Positions 1 through 11,230 of a DNA stretch of 64,000 bases are shown piece after piece (position 1 is the first letter of the stretch; the number at the start of each line of letters is the position of its first letter). This stretch comes from Labyrinthula sp. Ha (taxonomy: Eukaryota; Sar; Bigyra; Labyrinthulida; Labyrinthulaceae): NCBI GenBank assembly GCA_015227615.1, contig JAALGZ010000007.1, positions 1,674,001 through 1,738,000 on the forward strand. Reading direction: 5' to 3'. The position numbers were made by a program, and so were the translations under genes. The notes beneath the pieces were generated by a model, which made no database searches, was not told where the DNA came from, and saw nothing but the letters and a program-made list of their open reading frames with translations.

Positions 1-660
1 TGGCATAGGTATCTCAACATATGTCTAGAAGAACTTCGAGTATTCGTTAAAACAATTTTGTGAGGCCTCCAGCTCTGATCTTGGTTAATTTTTTTGCAGT
101 GAATAGTAAAATAGCATCGCCACAGTATGAACAACTATGGTTTAGATGTATTTAGATATTAAGAAGGCAAAGCACGAGCAACAAATTTTGCTGCTAAAGT
201 TACTTGATAAAGTTAATATGTCGTTGTGCTTAATAATGACTCGAAAAAAATATTTTGGAATATACTAGTTCCTCATAATATTCGTTACTATACATCCATC
301 GATGCTTTATAATTCCACATTATCAACAAATATCTAGAGATCCATATAGACTCAGACATCTGTTCCTTGCTTAACCCTGCACTTATTTTTTGCCTATCAT
401 CTTTCTAAATGCCTCCTAACAGGAAAACAAAAGAATTTCTCTAATGCCCAGTTTTCTTCCTGAAATGAGTCAAATATCAGATTCAATGAGTTCTTCGTGT
501 TTTTTCCCCAGATAATGCAGAATCCCATTTGATTCTCATCAAATTCATTTTCCTCTCATATTGGAATTTTCTTTTTAGTTTTTTTGCGGCGCGGAGATAG
601 TGACTATGTATCACGATATATAATTACCCAAAAAGCCAAAGAAGAAATCAACAAAAAGCA
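1..660. other. 5' intergenic / upstream region, no gene seen
   Basis: This is AT-rich sequence with no reading frame of useful length on either strand. It precedes the TPS-TPP start codon and presumably holds that gene's promoter and 5' leader. A T-rich stretch around 560-585 and the A-rich leader just before the start are the only local features. No motif can be supported. Confidence 0.5.
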
Positions 661-3600
661 ATGCAGGCAGGTTTCTATAAGCCGCAAATTCTACTTTGCA
701 CCCGGATCTTACCTGTACATCTGAAGTAAATAAACCATTTTTGTTTAAAGTTTTAGATATAATGAAAGACGTGGGAAATGGGACTGCAGATATGAAAGTA
801 GAGCGTTGTTTGAGGATGGTCCCATGTTCAGTGAACTTGGAAAGGCAATTGAAAAAGGAGACTTTTCAGTTTCTTATATTGGAGTCCCACCATGTGATGT
901 ACCGCCTGAGCAGCAGGAAATTGTTTCAAGACTGCTACGAGCGAAGAACTGTTATCCTATATTCATCTCGAAGAAACTACGAGAAGATCATTTTAATGGA
1001 TATTGCAAGCAGGTACTTTGGCCTTTGTTTCACAACTTCGTGGATAAATCTAGTGGATCAACTTCTGATGGTGTTGCTAACTTAGGTTTAGATACTGCCT
1101 CGCACTGGCCAGCGTATTATCAGGTAAACTCTAGATTTGCGCAGAAAGTTGTTGAAGTTTATAGACAGAATTGTGTTATTTGGGTTCATGATTATCATCT
1201 TCTTTTGATGCCTGGTTTCCTTATGAGAAGACTTCCACAGGCAAATGTCTCATTATTTATGCATGTGCCTTTTCCAAGCTCTGAAATTTTTCGAATTTTT
1301 CCAAAGAGGGAAGATATTTTGAGAGCCATGCTCTGTGCAGATCACATTGGTTTTCACCTCTTTGAATATAGCCGACATTTTATTTCTTCATGTAAACGAC
1401 TTTTAGCTATTTCAAGTGAAGGAAGAAGGGTAGTGTCTTGATTGTTTTTATACATAGGGTGGCACTTTGACAATTAAGCACTCTAACAGGAATATAATTG
1501 TAAGTAGCGTTCACGCTGGTATTAATCCAGATGAAATATTGAAATTGCTTCGTAACAGGCGGGTTTTAGACTTGGCTGCAACATATCATCACAAACAGCA
1601 AAGTCGCTACAACGAAGGCCCAGGACGAGTAAGAGTGATTCTTGGAATTAATGAAGTGGAGCGTCTGCAAGGAATATCTTCTAAGCTCATTGCCTTTAGC
1701 GAGTTGTTGGCACTTCGAGAACGGCAAAAAAATCCTGAGAAAGTGATATTGAGGCAAATTGGAATTCGGTGTTTCGCCTCTAGTAAAGATTATGCTAATA
1801 CAAAGGGTATTATTATGAAGATGATAAAGTCTATCAAAGACAGGTTTGGTGATGTTATCCAGTATGAGGAGCATACGGCCTTTTCCCTGTCTCAACGGAT
1901 TGCTGCGTATGTAAATGCAGATGTGTTCTTGCTTACACCTTGGTCTGAAGGCTTGAATATGATGCCTCTCGAGTTCATTGTTGCCAATAAATTAGGTACC
2001 GTGGTTGTTTCTCAATTCGCAGCAGTTTCAAGAATACTGCAAGGCTCTGTTAAAATTCACCCCGTCAACACAAGCTATGTTGCAAAAAAGTTAGATCTGG
2101 TGTTGAGACTACCAAAGACAGAGCTCATTGCCCGAAACTCAAGGAACATGACATATATCCTGGAAAATACCATTTCGACCTGGGCAGATGTTGTGCTAGA
2201 GGATATATTGCAGGGTCGCAGAATGGATGATGAACAATCAAAAGTACCTTTAGAAAGTTTTGGATTGGGGGTTGGTGTTAGTTCTCTAAATAATGGAAGT
2301 AGAACCACAAGTTCTAAGCGATTTGATTCATTGAAAGTTCGTGGAGCATATAAAGCTGCCCGACGACGTTTGATAATAATTGACTACAGTGGCACGCTTG
2401 TAGAGGCAACAAGCGTGAATAAGATAACTTATAGTTCTAAATCTACGGGTCAGCGATCATGGTTCTACAAAAAGGGCTCACGAGCAAGACCAAGTGCTGC
2501 ATTAGAGACTAGGGATCCTCTATCTAGCGAAACCAGAGCCGCTTTAACCTCTCTCACTCTAGATAAAAACAACCACGTGTTTCTTGTATCAACCGATTTG
2601 AGGGAAGAACTTGCTGCTGCAGTTGTTGGTATTCCAAATTTAGGCTTAATTGCAGAAAATGGATATGTTTTTCGTTTATCACCAACTGATGAATGGGAAG
2701 TCATAAAAGACACCTCTTTAAGGAGTTCTGGCGGCGATTGGTATGGAGCTGGAAACGAGCTGGAAAACTTTTCATTGTCTGATGACTGGCAAGAAAAAGT
2801 AAAGAAGATTATGCAACCTTTTACAGAGAGGACTACCTGCTCCTTCTTCTGGACTGCTCCTTCCGCAGTCTCTTTTAACACGGTATTTTCTGATCCTGAA
2901 ATGGCTATACTCCAAAGTAATAGCATATTTAATGAGCTTGAAGCTGTTCTATCTGATTTACCTTTGAGCATAGAAATTGGAAAAGGATACGTTACGGTGA
3001 GACTCGCTGGAGTTAATAGAGGTGCTGCAGCTATTACTTTGCTAAGCAAACTAAACTCAAGTACTTACACCAAAAATATTGGAAAAATTGATTTCGTTTT
3101 GGGATTTGGTAATGATGTTGAAGACGAAGTTCTGTTCTCAGATTTGTTAAGAATTCGCAAGAAAAATTCAGGAATTCATGTGTTTCCAATTAGAGTTGGC
3201 CCACAAACTTCCAAGACCAAGGCCAAATATTTCTTGGAAGGTTACACTGATGTTTTGCAAGTTCTGTCTGATTTTTCCAACGATTGCTCCACGAATCGTG
3301 TGAGGATAAGTAGTTCTCTCATGTTAACAGAAGAGGCGGCCAACTTTGTCACCAAGAAGGATCTCATGGGTGATCCTTTTACTGGTCGAAAGAGTGGTCT
3401 GATGAGAAGGAATAAAGTGACGCCTGGAGTGTTGCCTGCTGTGAAAGAGGCAGACAAAGTAACTGAGAGCAACGCCTCACTTTCGAAGCTTTCGGCAACT
3501 TCTCCTAGTGAGAGTGGGATTGAGAAACCATCATCTCGAACTTTCAAATTATCAGACACTGATTTAGGACCGAAGTTTTCGAAGAAAATTTCGAAAGCTC

Positions 3601-3989
3601 CTTATAGGAAAATGACCAGAAATGTATCTTTTCAAGCCAAGCCGCAAAGACATGTAAAAAGTTCCCTGAAGAAAAGCAAGACCATGGCTAATCTTAGTAA
3701 CATGGGTTCAGAGTCGATGGGCAAACTGGTTTCCTCTCCATCGTATGTAGCGAGTGAGGCAGAAATGGAGATCTTGTTTGGACGCCAAGGGCCAAGGCAA
3801 TCTGGAAGAAAGCCAAGAAAATCGACACTAGGAAAGCGGGATGTAGGAAGTAAGAAGAAAGTTCAGACGATCCTGGGCTGGCCTACCTTAAGAGAACTGC
3901 CACACGAAGGTGCGAGAACTACTGCACTTCTGTTGGCAACATTAGGCGTTATGGGGGTGCTCTTCAAATCAAAAGCGGGAATTGCTTGA
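661..3989 (+). CDS. Class II-like trehalose-6-phosphate synthase/phosphatase fusion, probably non-catalytic
   Basis: The gene has three exons (661-725, 757-1429, 1458-3989) joined by introns of 31 and 28 nt, giving about 1089 residues. The joins restore the family pattern: the first exon gives the ILPVHLK strand, and the GYCKQVLWPLFHN, HDYHLLLMP (about 166) and HVPFPSSEIFR (about 191) blocks follow. It is a GT20 trehalose-6-phosphate synthase domain followed by a HAD-type TPP domain (from about 545). Key residues are altered. The Arg and Lys of the sugar-nucleotide loop (VDRLDYxKG in active enzymes) are replaced in INEVERLQG (about 309). The HAD motif DxD reads DYSGTL, losing the acid/base Asp. 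The TPP motif NKG reads NRG. Plant class II TPS proteins have lost the same synthase-loop residues and are thought to be regulatory, so I infer a sensor or scaffold role. The tail is Ser/Lys-rich and ends in a hydrophobic segment (about 1072-1081) that may anchor it to membranes. Confidence 0.88.
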
Positions 3990-6033
3990 GATTGTGAGAA
4001 AACTTTATTTATTTAACTTAAACTTAGTCACATCATCTTTTGGTGTTCAGTTTTGATCCGCCCACTTCAGGACTGTCTTTCCAAAGTAAATGGAAACTCT
4101 TTGTGTTACTCGTTTATCGAGTGAACTCTCCCATAGTGACACAAAAGTATTCATTCAACTAGAAATTAGAGGCGCAGAGGGAGGAAAATTCCTTATTGGT
4201 GAATTGAGAATCCTCAAGCTCATTCAAGGCAAATTGTGTGAGTCTTGAGGATCCTCTTTAAGTTTCTCAGAAATCCTCAGTCAACTCCTCAGAAAACACC
4301 AGCCCAGTTCTCAGATATCCTCAGTCATTAAACATCGTGTGAATGTAGTTGCGAACCATAATACAAACTTCAAGGCACATCGCGCTAATGGCACAACACC
4401 TCGGAAAGTAGGACCATTAGTTCAGCATAACCATATATCCTTTAGGCTCAGACCTTAGGGTACTAACAGCAAAAAGTTGATTTTGTTATATTTACAATTT
4501 AAGTTCCTGAGACATGTTCGGTATTCGTTATATTCAACAAGTGGTTTGGTTAGATGATGGCCTTCTTCAGCTCAGTTGTCAGCACTCGAGAATTCATAAA
4601 ATAAGTCTCCCATGACTTTCCTATTATGGAGGTGACCTTCATTTTGTCTAGAGCTTTAACAGCAGTCATTTTCCCGAGTAACTCCAAATCTAGTTTCTAA
4701 GTATTAAGGTGTCTCTGAATTCAGTCCTTACATTTTTCTTCTAGAATCAGCTTTGTTCAAAGAAAATAATGTTTTCCAAAGAGGCAATATGTATCTTGCT
4801 AGGCTGGATATAAAACATAGTTTCCGTTAGTTTTGGGATAAAAAACTTTAGCAGCAGCAATGAAAGACTCTGTCGGGTTCGATGACTTCCTATTTTCTGT
4901 GTGTTTTAACAGTTTTTTTAGATCATTAATTAATAGTTTATATGCAACAGTTGGTTCATATTACTCATTTGCATATTAAGCAGTCACTCGAGATGTCCAA
5001 GTGCTGTCGTGATGAGAAACGTTCTCACATATTGTTAAGAACACTTTTACTTTGCTTGAATGTTAAGAAGATATTTCTTTTCTTTCTCCGTCACTATTAA
5101 GTTAGGTTTAAACAGTGTAAAAATAGGCAAACCAAGAATCTGGAGATGTCTAGAGCTTCCCGTGGACCTCGCTAGCTAATACCAGGGGTTCTTTGGATAT
5201 GAACTATCAAGTATCCACTGACTCTTATTTTGAATCCGGATTTCCATAATAAACACGGAAAATCATTTCACAACATCAAGATATGGTTTTTCTTTGATTA
5301 TCTACTAATATTTAATGCAGAGTTGAGTCACATAACACAAAAAAATCAATTTTTCTAACATATGAAAACCTAAAGTAATGGCCCAGGTGGCTAAGAGGCA
5401 CCCTAATCCATGATTATTTGCGGGCCATACGACCATTTTATAAAGATCTTCATATGGCGCATGTATGAAGTTATTATTATTTGCCCATTTATCCCAGGGC
5501 TTTTTACGTTAATCTAATGTTGATAATCAGTGACTGCTAATAATCAAGCTAACTATTTGGGGGCTATCCGAATCAAGAAATAAGAAAATTTTGGGAAAAC
5601 ATACTAATAAATTAACTTTAAATCAGAGTATATCCCTAATTGTGACACAAACAATGTTTTGATGTACTTACTTGAGTCTTTCTAGTTCTACTTCTAGAAT
5701 CGCTGGAATCCCTGCTCCTTTGTCATATTACTTGGAAGGATTTCAATGGTCTCTAGTAAAAAGCAGTCAGATGTTCTCAAATATTACACGTTCTCAGCGC
5801 GCACTGAGTTGGCCCGCACATGAGACTGCCACGAGTAGTAGTGATAAGATTATCGGTAGTAATGGTCCATCGTTTTTATCGCATAAACCAAGGGCTTATT
5901 GTCTCTCCCTATTAATATCGTTCTCTCGTTAACTTTTGACCGAACCTCGACGCTGATTTCTCCTTTGTGGAAGTAGCCGTTTAATACAGGAAAGTCAACA
6001 AACGAAATCAACACGAAGAAAGGAAGAGTGTAA
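3990..6033. other. Intergenic region between TPS-TPP and kinase genes
   Basis: This holds about 2 kb of AT-rich sequence without a credible coding frame. The short open stretch near 5672-5932 has no recognisable features and no matching exon context. A cluster of short TCCTCAG repeats lies just after the TPS-TPP stop and is listed separately. The last 100-200 bases should contain the kinase promoter and leader, but I see no defined element. Confidence 0.5.
4205..4332. repeat. Cluster of imperfect CTCAG/ATCCTCAG repeats with a small inverted repeat
   Basis: The sequence ATCCTCAG or a near variant recurs several times, including an imperfect 21-bp repeat at 4264-4284 and 4310-4330. GAATCCTCAAG (about 4209) and CTTGAGGATCC (about 4243) can pair as a stem of about 10 bp. 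It lies in the 3' flank of the TPS-TPP gene. It could be a decayed mobile-element end or a simple duplication; no function is claimed. Confidence 0.4.
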
Positions 6034-8688
6034 ATGTTCCTACTCAAAGCACCAAAAGAACACGCAAAATTTGAGGAGGGTAGGAGCACTACATCAAACA
6101 GATGCAACAAGTATGAAGAACTTGGATATATTGGTGCAGGAGGGAACGGGGTCGTAGTACTCGCTCGAGATAAGACAACAAATCTTCCGGTTGCAGTTAA
6201 GAAAATGGAGTATGAATCAAGTGAAAGTGCTAGAAGCAAACTCTCGGAAAGAGACTTTGTTGCGCAATTTGAATATGATAATTATGTGGTAGAATATGTC
6301 GAAGCGTTCTTGGTCGAAAAGTATTCAGACACAGGTTCCACATATACAAAGAAAGAGAAAAGACACCAGCAGATGACGAGAATGAGGCTGCAGACATTTT
6401 TCCCTAACCCTTTGACACCGGAACCATCTAGCGTTGAGCTATGGCTTATTCAAGAATATTGTGAAATTGGGGATCTTTTTCACATTGTACAAACGTTGGC
6501 ACCAGGTAAGGGTCTGAGCATAGAACTCATTAAACACATTCTTGCAAATATGGTACTTGGGTTAAAACATATTCATGGACGTGGCATTGTTCACCGGGAT
6601 ATCAAGTCGCTTAATGTTCTTGTAACCCGATGTGGTAGGGTGAAAATATGCGACTTTGGCCGGTCTGAAAAAGTAGATCTTAAGAAGGATCACAAGGTTG
6701 ATGTCGTAACTGGTCTCTGGATGGCCCCTGAAATGTGGAAAACAGAAGGATTTGTATCATATGGGACAGAGGTGGATATATGGTCTTTGGGTATCACTGC
6801 CATCGAGTTAAAGAATACTAAGCCACCATTCTACGATAACGAATCTATCTTTTCACAAAATAGGATTGCTATCCTCCCTGAAGTGGATCTGGCAACGCAA
6901 AGAGAACAATTAGGTCTACCCGCACCTCCACAGGAATTAATTGAACAAAGTAAGGGCAAGAACAATAATTATAAAGATTACAATAAGAGCAAGTATGAGA
7001 TGCTCCGGGAGGAATCTCAAACCGAGAGTGTGCCTTCAGAAGAGGAACTAGACGAGATAATGTCAGAGCCAGCTCCGGATCCTAAAGTTAGTAGCTTTAA
7101 TGTCGAGAGTCTGTCTCTCCTTGCGCCTGCGAAGCTACGTGGTAGTTTCGATGGATTTTATGAAACTGAAGTCTTGCCTGAAATAGAAGAACTTAAGAAT
7201 TTGGAAGAAACAAGTAAATTAACTAGATCCAGTAAAAAAACAGATAACGCAATAGAGGATATACTTGGCCTAGCTCCAGTTAGTAAAGCACAAAATCCTA
7301 GAGCAAGTCACCATTTTCGAACAAATAAATCAAATTTTGTAGAGATGGATGTAAGCTCTGTTCCTAGCAGTACTGCTAGAATTAAAACAGCCAAAAAGGT
7401 TCCTGAAGCTTCCAAGCCTAAGCGTGCAAGAAAAACAGATGTGAAAGATGACGCGTCTTATGATTCCGATGACACATATATTGATATGAGTAATCCTCGA
7501 AATAGGAAGAAATACAACAGAAAATATACTTCCAAGACAACTAGGAGCGATATTAAAGACATTTTCAACATTGGTAAACGCACTCTCAAGAAGACAAAGG
7601 AGAAAATCAGTTTCAATCAGGGCAAACGAGGCACAGAGATAGAGGACGACATTCAAAGCCTCTCTCGTGTGGGACAGGGCGCTCCAAAAGGTGATCAAAG
7701 CCTATCTCGTCTTGGGATGGGGAGTACAAAGAAGAAAAATAGGCGAGGGAGAATGAAAGGGCGCACTATTGCAAAGAAAATACGTCTGCGAACTTCACGG
7801 AGAAACAAGACAACACCCAGAACCGCTAACCGCAAAAGTGGCAGAGGTAAAAATAACTTTCGGCATAGAGTATCAAAACTTACGGCCAATTGGTTGCCTG
7901 GAACAACTGATCGATCTTCTCTTGTAGGGGATACAACACAGGATTTGATGTTTGAATTGGATATGAAACCTGAAAATGGAAAGAGTCATAGGAACAAGAA
8001 AAGTCGTGTGAACATTACAAATATTTACGATGATGCTGATGACGGATTTGAGTCAGCTTTACACCTTGAAAAGCAAATGAGGAGAAAAAGTAATGGGGGA
8101 TTAACCTACCCTTTTAACCATGATTCGAGACCTTTGTCATTTGACGATATTGCGGAAGAAGAGCGTGTAGAACAAGAGAAAGCTAAGAGGCGTAAGGCTA
8201 AACTTCGAAGAAAAGAGAGTTATAAGACTTTGGTAAAGTTCAGCCAGGAAGTGCAATTTTATGAGTTCATTGCTTGGTGCCTAACATGCGATCAAAGCAA
8301 ACGTCCTGATGTAGATCAGTTGAGTCGTCATGTGTTTATTCGAGATCAAGTTAAGTCGCTATTACGAAGTGAGAACACAGAGTGCAATATACAGCAGCAC
8401 TCTGACTTCCTACTTCGATCGAGTGCGTTTGAACTTAGCCGCATTGAAACTAGTCAGAAAAGAGAAAGTGCTATAGATTATCTGGAAAGCGACGATGACA
8501 TTCATCTCACAGTTGAGGAACAGGAATACGAATCCAAACTAATACACATAAGCGAGCAACAGCATAAAGCATGCACATGCTCACAGTCACAAAAGTACAT
8601 AAGACAGTACCTTTGTGATAAGATGGCGCCAACTCTCAAGAAGAAAGTTCCTTCAGCGTATCAGGATGACTTGAAGTATCTCTTTTAG
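6034..8688 (+). CDS. STE20-like Ser/Thr protein kinase with a very long insertion in the C-lobe
   Basis: This is a single exon of 884 residues. The ATG directly follows an in-frame stop, so the start is well supported. Kinase landmarks are a glycine loop GAGGNGVV (about 34-41), VAVKK with the ATP Lys at about 56, HRDIKSLN (about 187), DFG (about 207), WMAPEM (about 229) and DIWSLGITAIEL (about 248). The latter two are typical of STE20/PAK/GCK kinases. All catalytic residues are present, so it should be active. After helix G (about 275) comes roughly 460 residues of low-complexity, charged sequence. The C-terminal helices then resume in FYEFIAWCLTCDQSKRPD (about 741-758), with the structural Arg of subdomain XI. 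The insertion has a very basic block (about 565-620) that could bind nucleic acid or act as a nuclear signal, and a short tandem QSLSR repeat. It points to the convergent MATE gene. Substrates are unknown. Confidence 0.88.
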   Translation: MFLLKAPKEHAKFEEGRSTTSNRCNKYEELGYIGAGGNGVVVLARDKTTNLPVAVKKMEYESSESARSKLSERDFVAQFEYDNYVVEYVEAFLVEKYSDTGSTYTKKEKRHQQMTRMRLQTFFPNPLTPEPSSVELWLIQEYCEIGDLFHIVQTLAPGKGLSIELIKHILANMVLGLKHIHGRGIVHRDIKSLNVLVTRCGRVKICDFGRSEKVDLKKDHKVDVVTGLWMAPEMWKTEGFVSYGTEVDIWSLGITAIELKNTKPPFYDNESIFSQNRIAILPEVDLATQREQLGLPAPPQELIEQSKGKNNNYKDYNKSKYEMLREESQTESVPSEEELDEIMSEPAPDPKVSSFNVESLSLLAPAKLRGSFDGFYETEVLPEIEELKNLEETSKLTRSSKKTDNAIEDILGLAPVSKAQNPRASHHFRTNKSNFVEMDVSSVPSSTARIKTAKKVPEASKPKRARKTDVKDDASYDSDDTYIDMSNPRNRKKYNRKYTSKTTRSDIKDIFNIGKRTLKKTKEKISFNQGKRGTEIEDDIQSLSRVGQGAPKGDQSLSRLGMGSTKKKNRRGRMKGRTIAKKIRLRTSRRNKTTPRTANRKSGRGKNNFRHRVSKLTANWLPGTTDRSSLVGDTTQDLMFELDMKPENGKSHRNKKSRVNITNIYDDADDGFESALHLEKQMRRKSNGGLTYPFNHDSRPLSFDDIAEEERVEQEKAKRRKAKLRRKESYKTLVKFSQEVQFYEFIAWCLTCDQSKRPDVDQLSRHVFIRDQVKSLLRSENTECNIQQHSDFLLRSSAFELSRIETSQKRESAIDYLESDDDIHLTVEEQEYESKLIHISEQQHKACTCSQSQKYIRQYLCDKMAPTLKKKVPSAYQDDLKYLF

Positions 8689-8956
8689 CATTGATATGTG
8701 TCGAATTTTGAAAATAGAATATCAGCAGTTATATTGTCTTTAGGTTGTAAACATAGGACGTAAATTCTCCTTGTAGAGAAAACACCACCAGGCTTGGCAA
8801 AGTTAGATCCAGTTGCTTAGACGGTTGTAGTCTTCTGTTCTTCTTATTTTTGTTTGAATATATTTCAATTTAATGGTAGTGAAAATCCTATATAGCTTTT
8901 ACTCACAGAAAATGCCACACAAAAAAAGCTTAGTTTCGACTTTTAAAACAGGTAGG

Positions 8957-10450
8957 TTAATCAGTACTCACTGCATCGAGAGATTCCGCCCAGGGTTGTT
9001 TCCAAATCAAATAGAAGAAACAGTTTGATGAGAAAGTAACGCCTAGCACTATTCCAGACCAGAGACTTATTATTTTATTTGAAAACGCATCCAAACTAAA
9101 AGCGATGAACCAGGCACAAGGCAATCCAATTACGTAAAAAGCTAGACAATTAACAAGGACCGTTTGCCGCTGATTCCCTAACGCCTTCATGATCCCGTTA
9201 CCAAGCACGTTTGCTGAATCGACAACCTGAAAAGCGCAGAGAATAGGAAGAGAAGCTGCTACCAGGTTTCTTGCTTCAGTCTTTGTACTATCCACACCCA
9301 GAAATAGTAGAGCTACTTGATTCCGAAGAATGTAGATAAGTCCCGCTACAAGGAGAGATAGGCAGAACATGAAAACATATGAAACTCTGACCGCAACTCT
9401 TCCTGACTTCTCTTTTCTTGCTCCAACGTGAAGACCTACCCGCACTGTTGCTGCAATACTTGCGCCCAAGTAGATCATATAAGCAAGGTTGTTAATACTC
9501 ATCATTACTGCGTTTGAAGCAATTGTAATATCAGGTTCTGCTGTCCAACCAGAGAAAATTGCCAAAGTCTCAAAAGCCCACCATTCAAGGCACACACCGA
9601 GCAAACCTGGTATTCCCAGTGTAACCACTTGCATCAAGTTCGTTGTGGCATCCTTTGTAAATGAAAAAAACTTCTTCAAATTCAAATATTCCGGATAAGG
9701 AAGCGGATTGAGCATGATATAAAGATATAGCAGTGAAGGCATCAGAATCCAAGATAACACTGAAGCGACTGCTGCACTTGTATATTTGTATTCAAGAACA
9801 TTGATAAAAACGTAAGTCAGAGAGACGTTGAAGATATTAGCTACGCCAGCAATGCAAAACAATGGTTTTACAATAGATAGAGATTGGAGATGTTTTCTTG
9901 CTAACTCATAAGTCCAGATGAAAGGTACGCCGATAACTAGAATTAATAAATACTTAGATGCAAGTTCAGATATCTCTAGAGGCTGGCCAACGAGTGAAAA
10001 AAGTCTAAACGAGAGCAAATGTAAAGTAATGACAGGGATGAATAGAACAGCAAGCAAGAATAAACCCTTTTGGAAAAATCTCGGAAGTGTGTCAATTAAG
10101 CCAGCACCAACAGCTTGAGGACAAAGTGTATCGAACGCAGTAAGGAAACCGATTCCAAGGGATATTCCAAAGACGTTGGTAAACATTATCTAAAATAATC
10201 CATAAATTATAATGTACACCTAGTGCAGTCGCATCAAGTTCTTCCTTTGTGCAAGAATTCCCCACCACAATTATGTTTGCGATTCCAGGAACCCTAAGGA
10301 ATAAACTAAATGAAAGATTCAGTACACTTCAAAAATACATGTCAACATTGAAGGCAGTGCTAACTTCATGTACTCTTGAAATTCTTGAGCATGGCTTGGA
10401 GTTTCTTCTTTAGATGTCGGAAGCAAATGTTCATTTAGGTTTTCCTCCAT
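8957..10450 (-). CDS. MATE-family multidrug/toxin extrusion transporter
   Basis: The gene has three exons on the minus strand (10450-10326, 10293-10218, 10189-8957) with introns of 32 and 28 nt, giving about 477 residues, normal for eukaryotic MATE antiporters. The family pattern is clear. An N-terminal acidic tail is followed by LALPSMLT, then IMFTNVFGISLGIG and the hallmark AFDTLCPQAVGAG segment. Then come LLGVCLEWWAFE, the second-half start, and about twelve hydrophobic helices. The two short introns were placed because they restore the TM1-TM2 spacing exactly. MATE proteins exchange H+ or Na+ for organic cations at plasma or vacuolar membranes; the substrate cannot be told from sequence. 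Its start codon is only 33 bp from that of the divergent coiled-coil gene, so the two must share a promoter region. Its 3' end faces the kinase gene. Confidence 0.93.
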
Positions 10451-10483
10451 ATTCCAAACTACGGTAATTCGCCATCGCTATAA

Positions 10484-11230
10484 ATGATATATTTACAGAG
10501 TACAGACTACAGTGATTCACCGTTGTTCGGAATAAAGCGAAAAAGAAAGATGGAAGCAGAAGTTCTCGCACTCCAGAAACTAGTCTTTCAGCAAAGCAAT
10601 GAGCTCAAAAAATACAAAAAAGAAGAGAAACTTAGAAATAAACAAAGATCTTTAAGAAAAAAGAAGTTTCATGAAGGCCAAATTTCACCTTTTGAGGCCG
10701 AGTATCATTATTCTTCTCAAATGAAGTACGAACCAGAATCGCGAAAGCTCCGTGAAAAAATTCACAAACTGGCAAGTAAGAATAACTTACTCAAAAATTA
10801 TTGTATAATATTTCAACAAGAAAAAGAGTTCTTAGAAAAAGAGGTCCGTTTTCTCAAGAATCATGTCAAGACGCTGAAAACAGGTTCGGCACGTTGCTAT
10901 AACTGCTCAGAGTTGGAACAAAAACTGGTAGAGGAAAAAGAAAAAATTATATCTTTAAGAGGAGAAATAAATAATGAAGATGTTGATGTTCCAATTAGTG
11001 AAATACAGACTCAGCTCTTAGACCTAGTCAAGGAATGCAAGGAACAAAAGAAAAATATTTCACAGCTGAAGACCAGATTAAGCTCCATCCCAACCGTAGG
11101 ATATAACTCCTCGTCTCTTGCTTCACTAGACTTGTTGCAAACCAAAACGTCGTTAGAGAATTTAATTAGTGAATTTAGGTTACAGCAAATCCTTATCAAA
11201 AACATGAAGAGCAGCCTAAGTTCTAAGTAG
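10484..11230 (+). CDS. Coiled-coil protein of unknown function
   Basis: This is a single exon of 248 residues from an ATG 33 bp from the oppositely oriented MATE start. No known family is recognised. The sequence is rich in Lys, Glu, Gln and Leu with long heptad-like runs (about 25-65, 80-130 and 140-235), so mostly coiled coil is expected. A short CYNCSE motif breaks the helix near residue 138. A short basic stretch near the N-terminus (IKRKRK) could be a nuclear signal. Structural or centrosome/axoneme-like scaffolding is possible but unproven. Its stop codon directly abuts the stop codon of the convergent TMEM42-like gene. An additional 5' exon cannot be excluded. Confidence 0.65.
   Translation: MIYLQSTDYSDSPLFGIKRKRKMEAEVLALQKLVFQQSNELKKYKKEEKLRNKQRSLRKKKFHEGQISPFEAEYHYSSQMKYEPESRKLREKIHKLASKNNLLKNYCIIFQQEKEFLEKEVRFLKNHVKTLKTGSARCYNCSELEQKLVEEKEKIISLRGEINNEDVDVPISEIQTQLLDLVKECKEQKKNISQLKTRLSSIPTVGYNSSSLASLDLLQTKTSLENLISEFRLQQILIKNMKSSLSSK

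Noticed and set aside
696-1085. Open frame overlapping the first exons of TPS-TPP
   Set aside because: It is in another frame. The family motifs run through the frame of 757-1429, and this stretch is a shadow.
5385-5445. tRNA-like string (GTGGCTAAGAGGC) in the intergenic region
   Set aside because: No matching anticodon arm, T-loop or acceptor stem could be found nearby.
5672-5932. 86-codon frame upstream of the kinase
   Set aside because: It does not begin at a convincing start, has no motif and overlaps an antisense frame; probably chance.
10413-10500. Alternative 5' exon for the coiled-coil gene with a GTAATT donor
   Set aside because: The simplest acceptor puts a stop in frame, the other needs a CAGAG end unlike the local TAG pattern, and the exon would lie on top of the MATE coding start.
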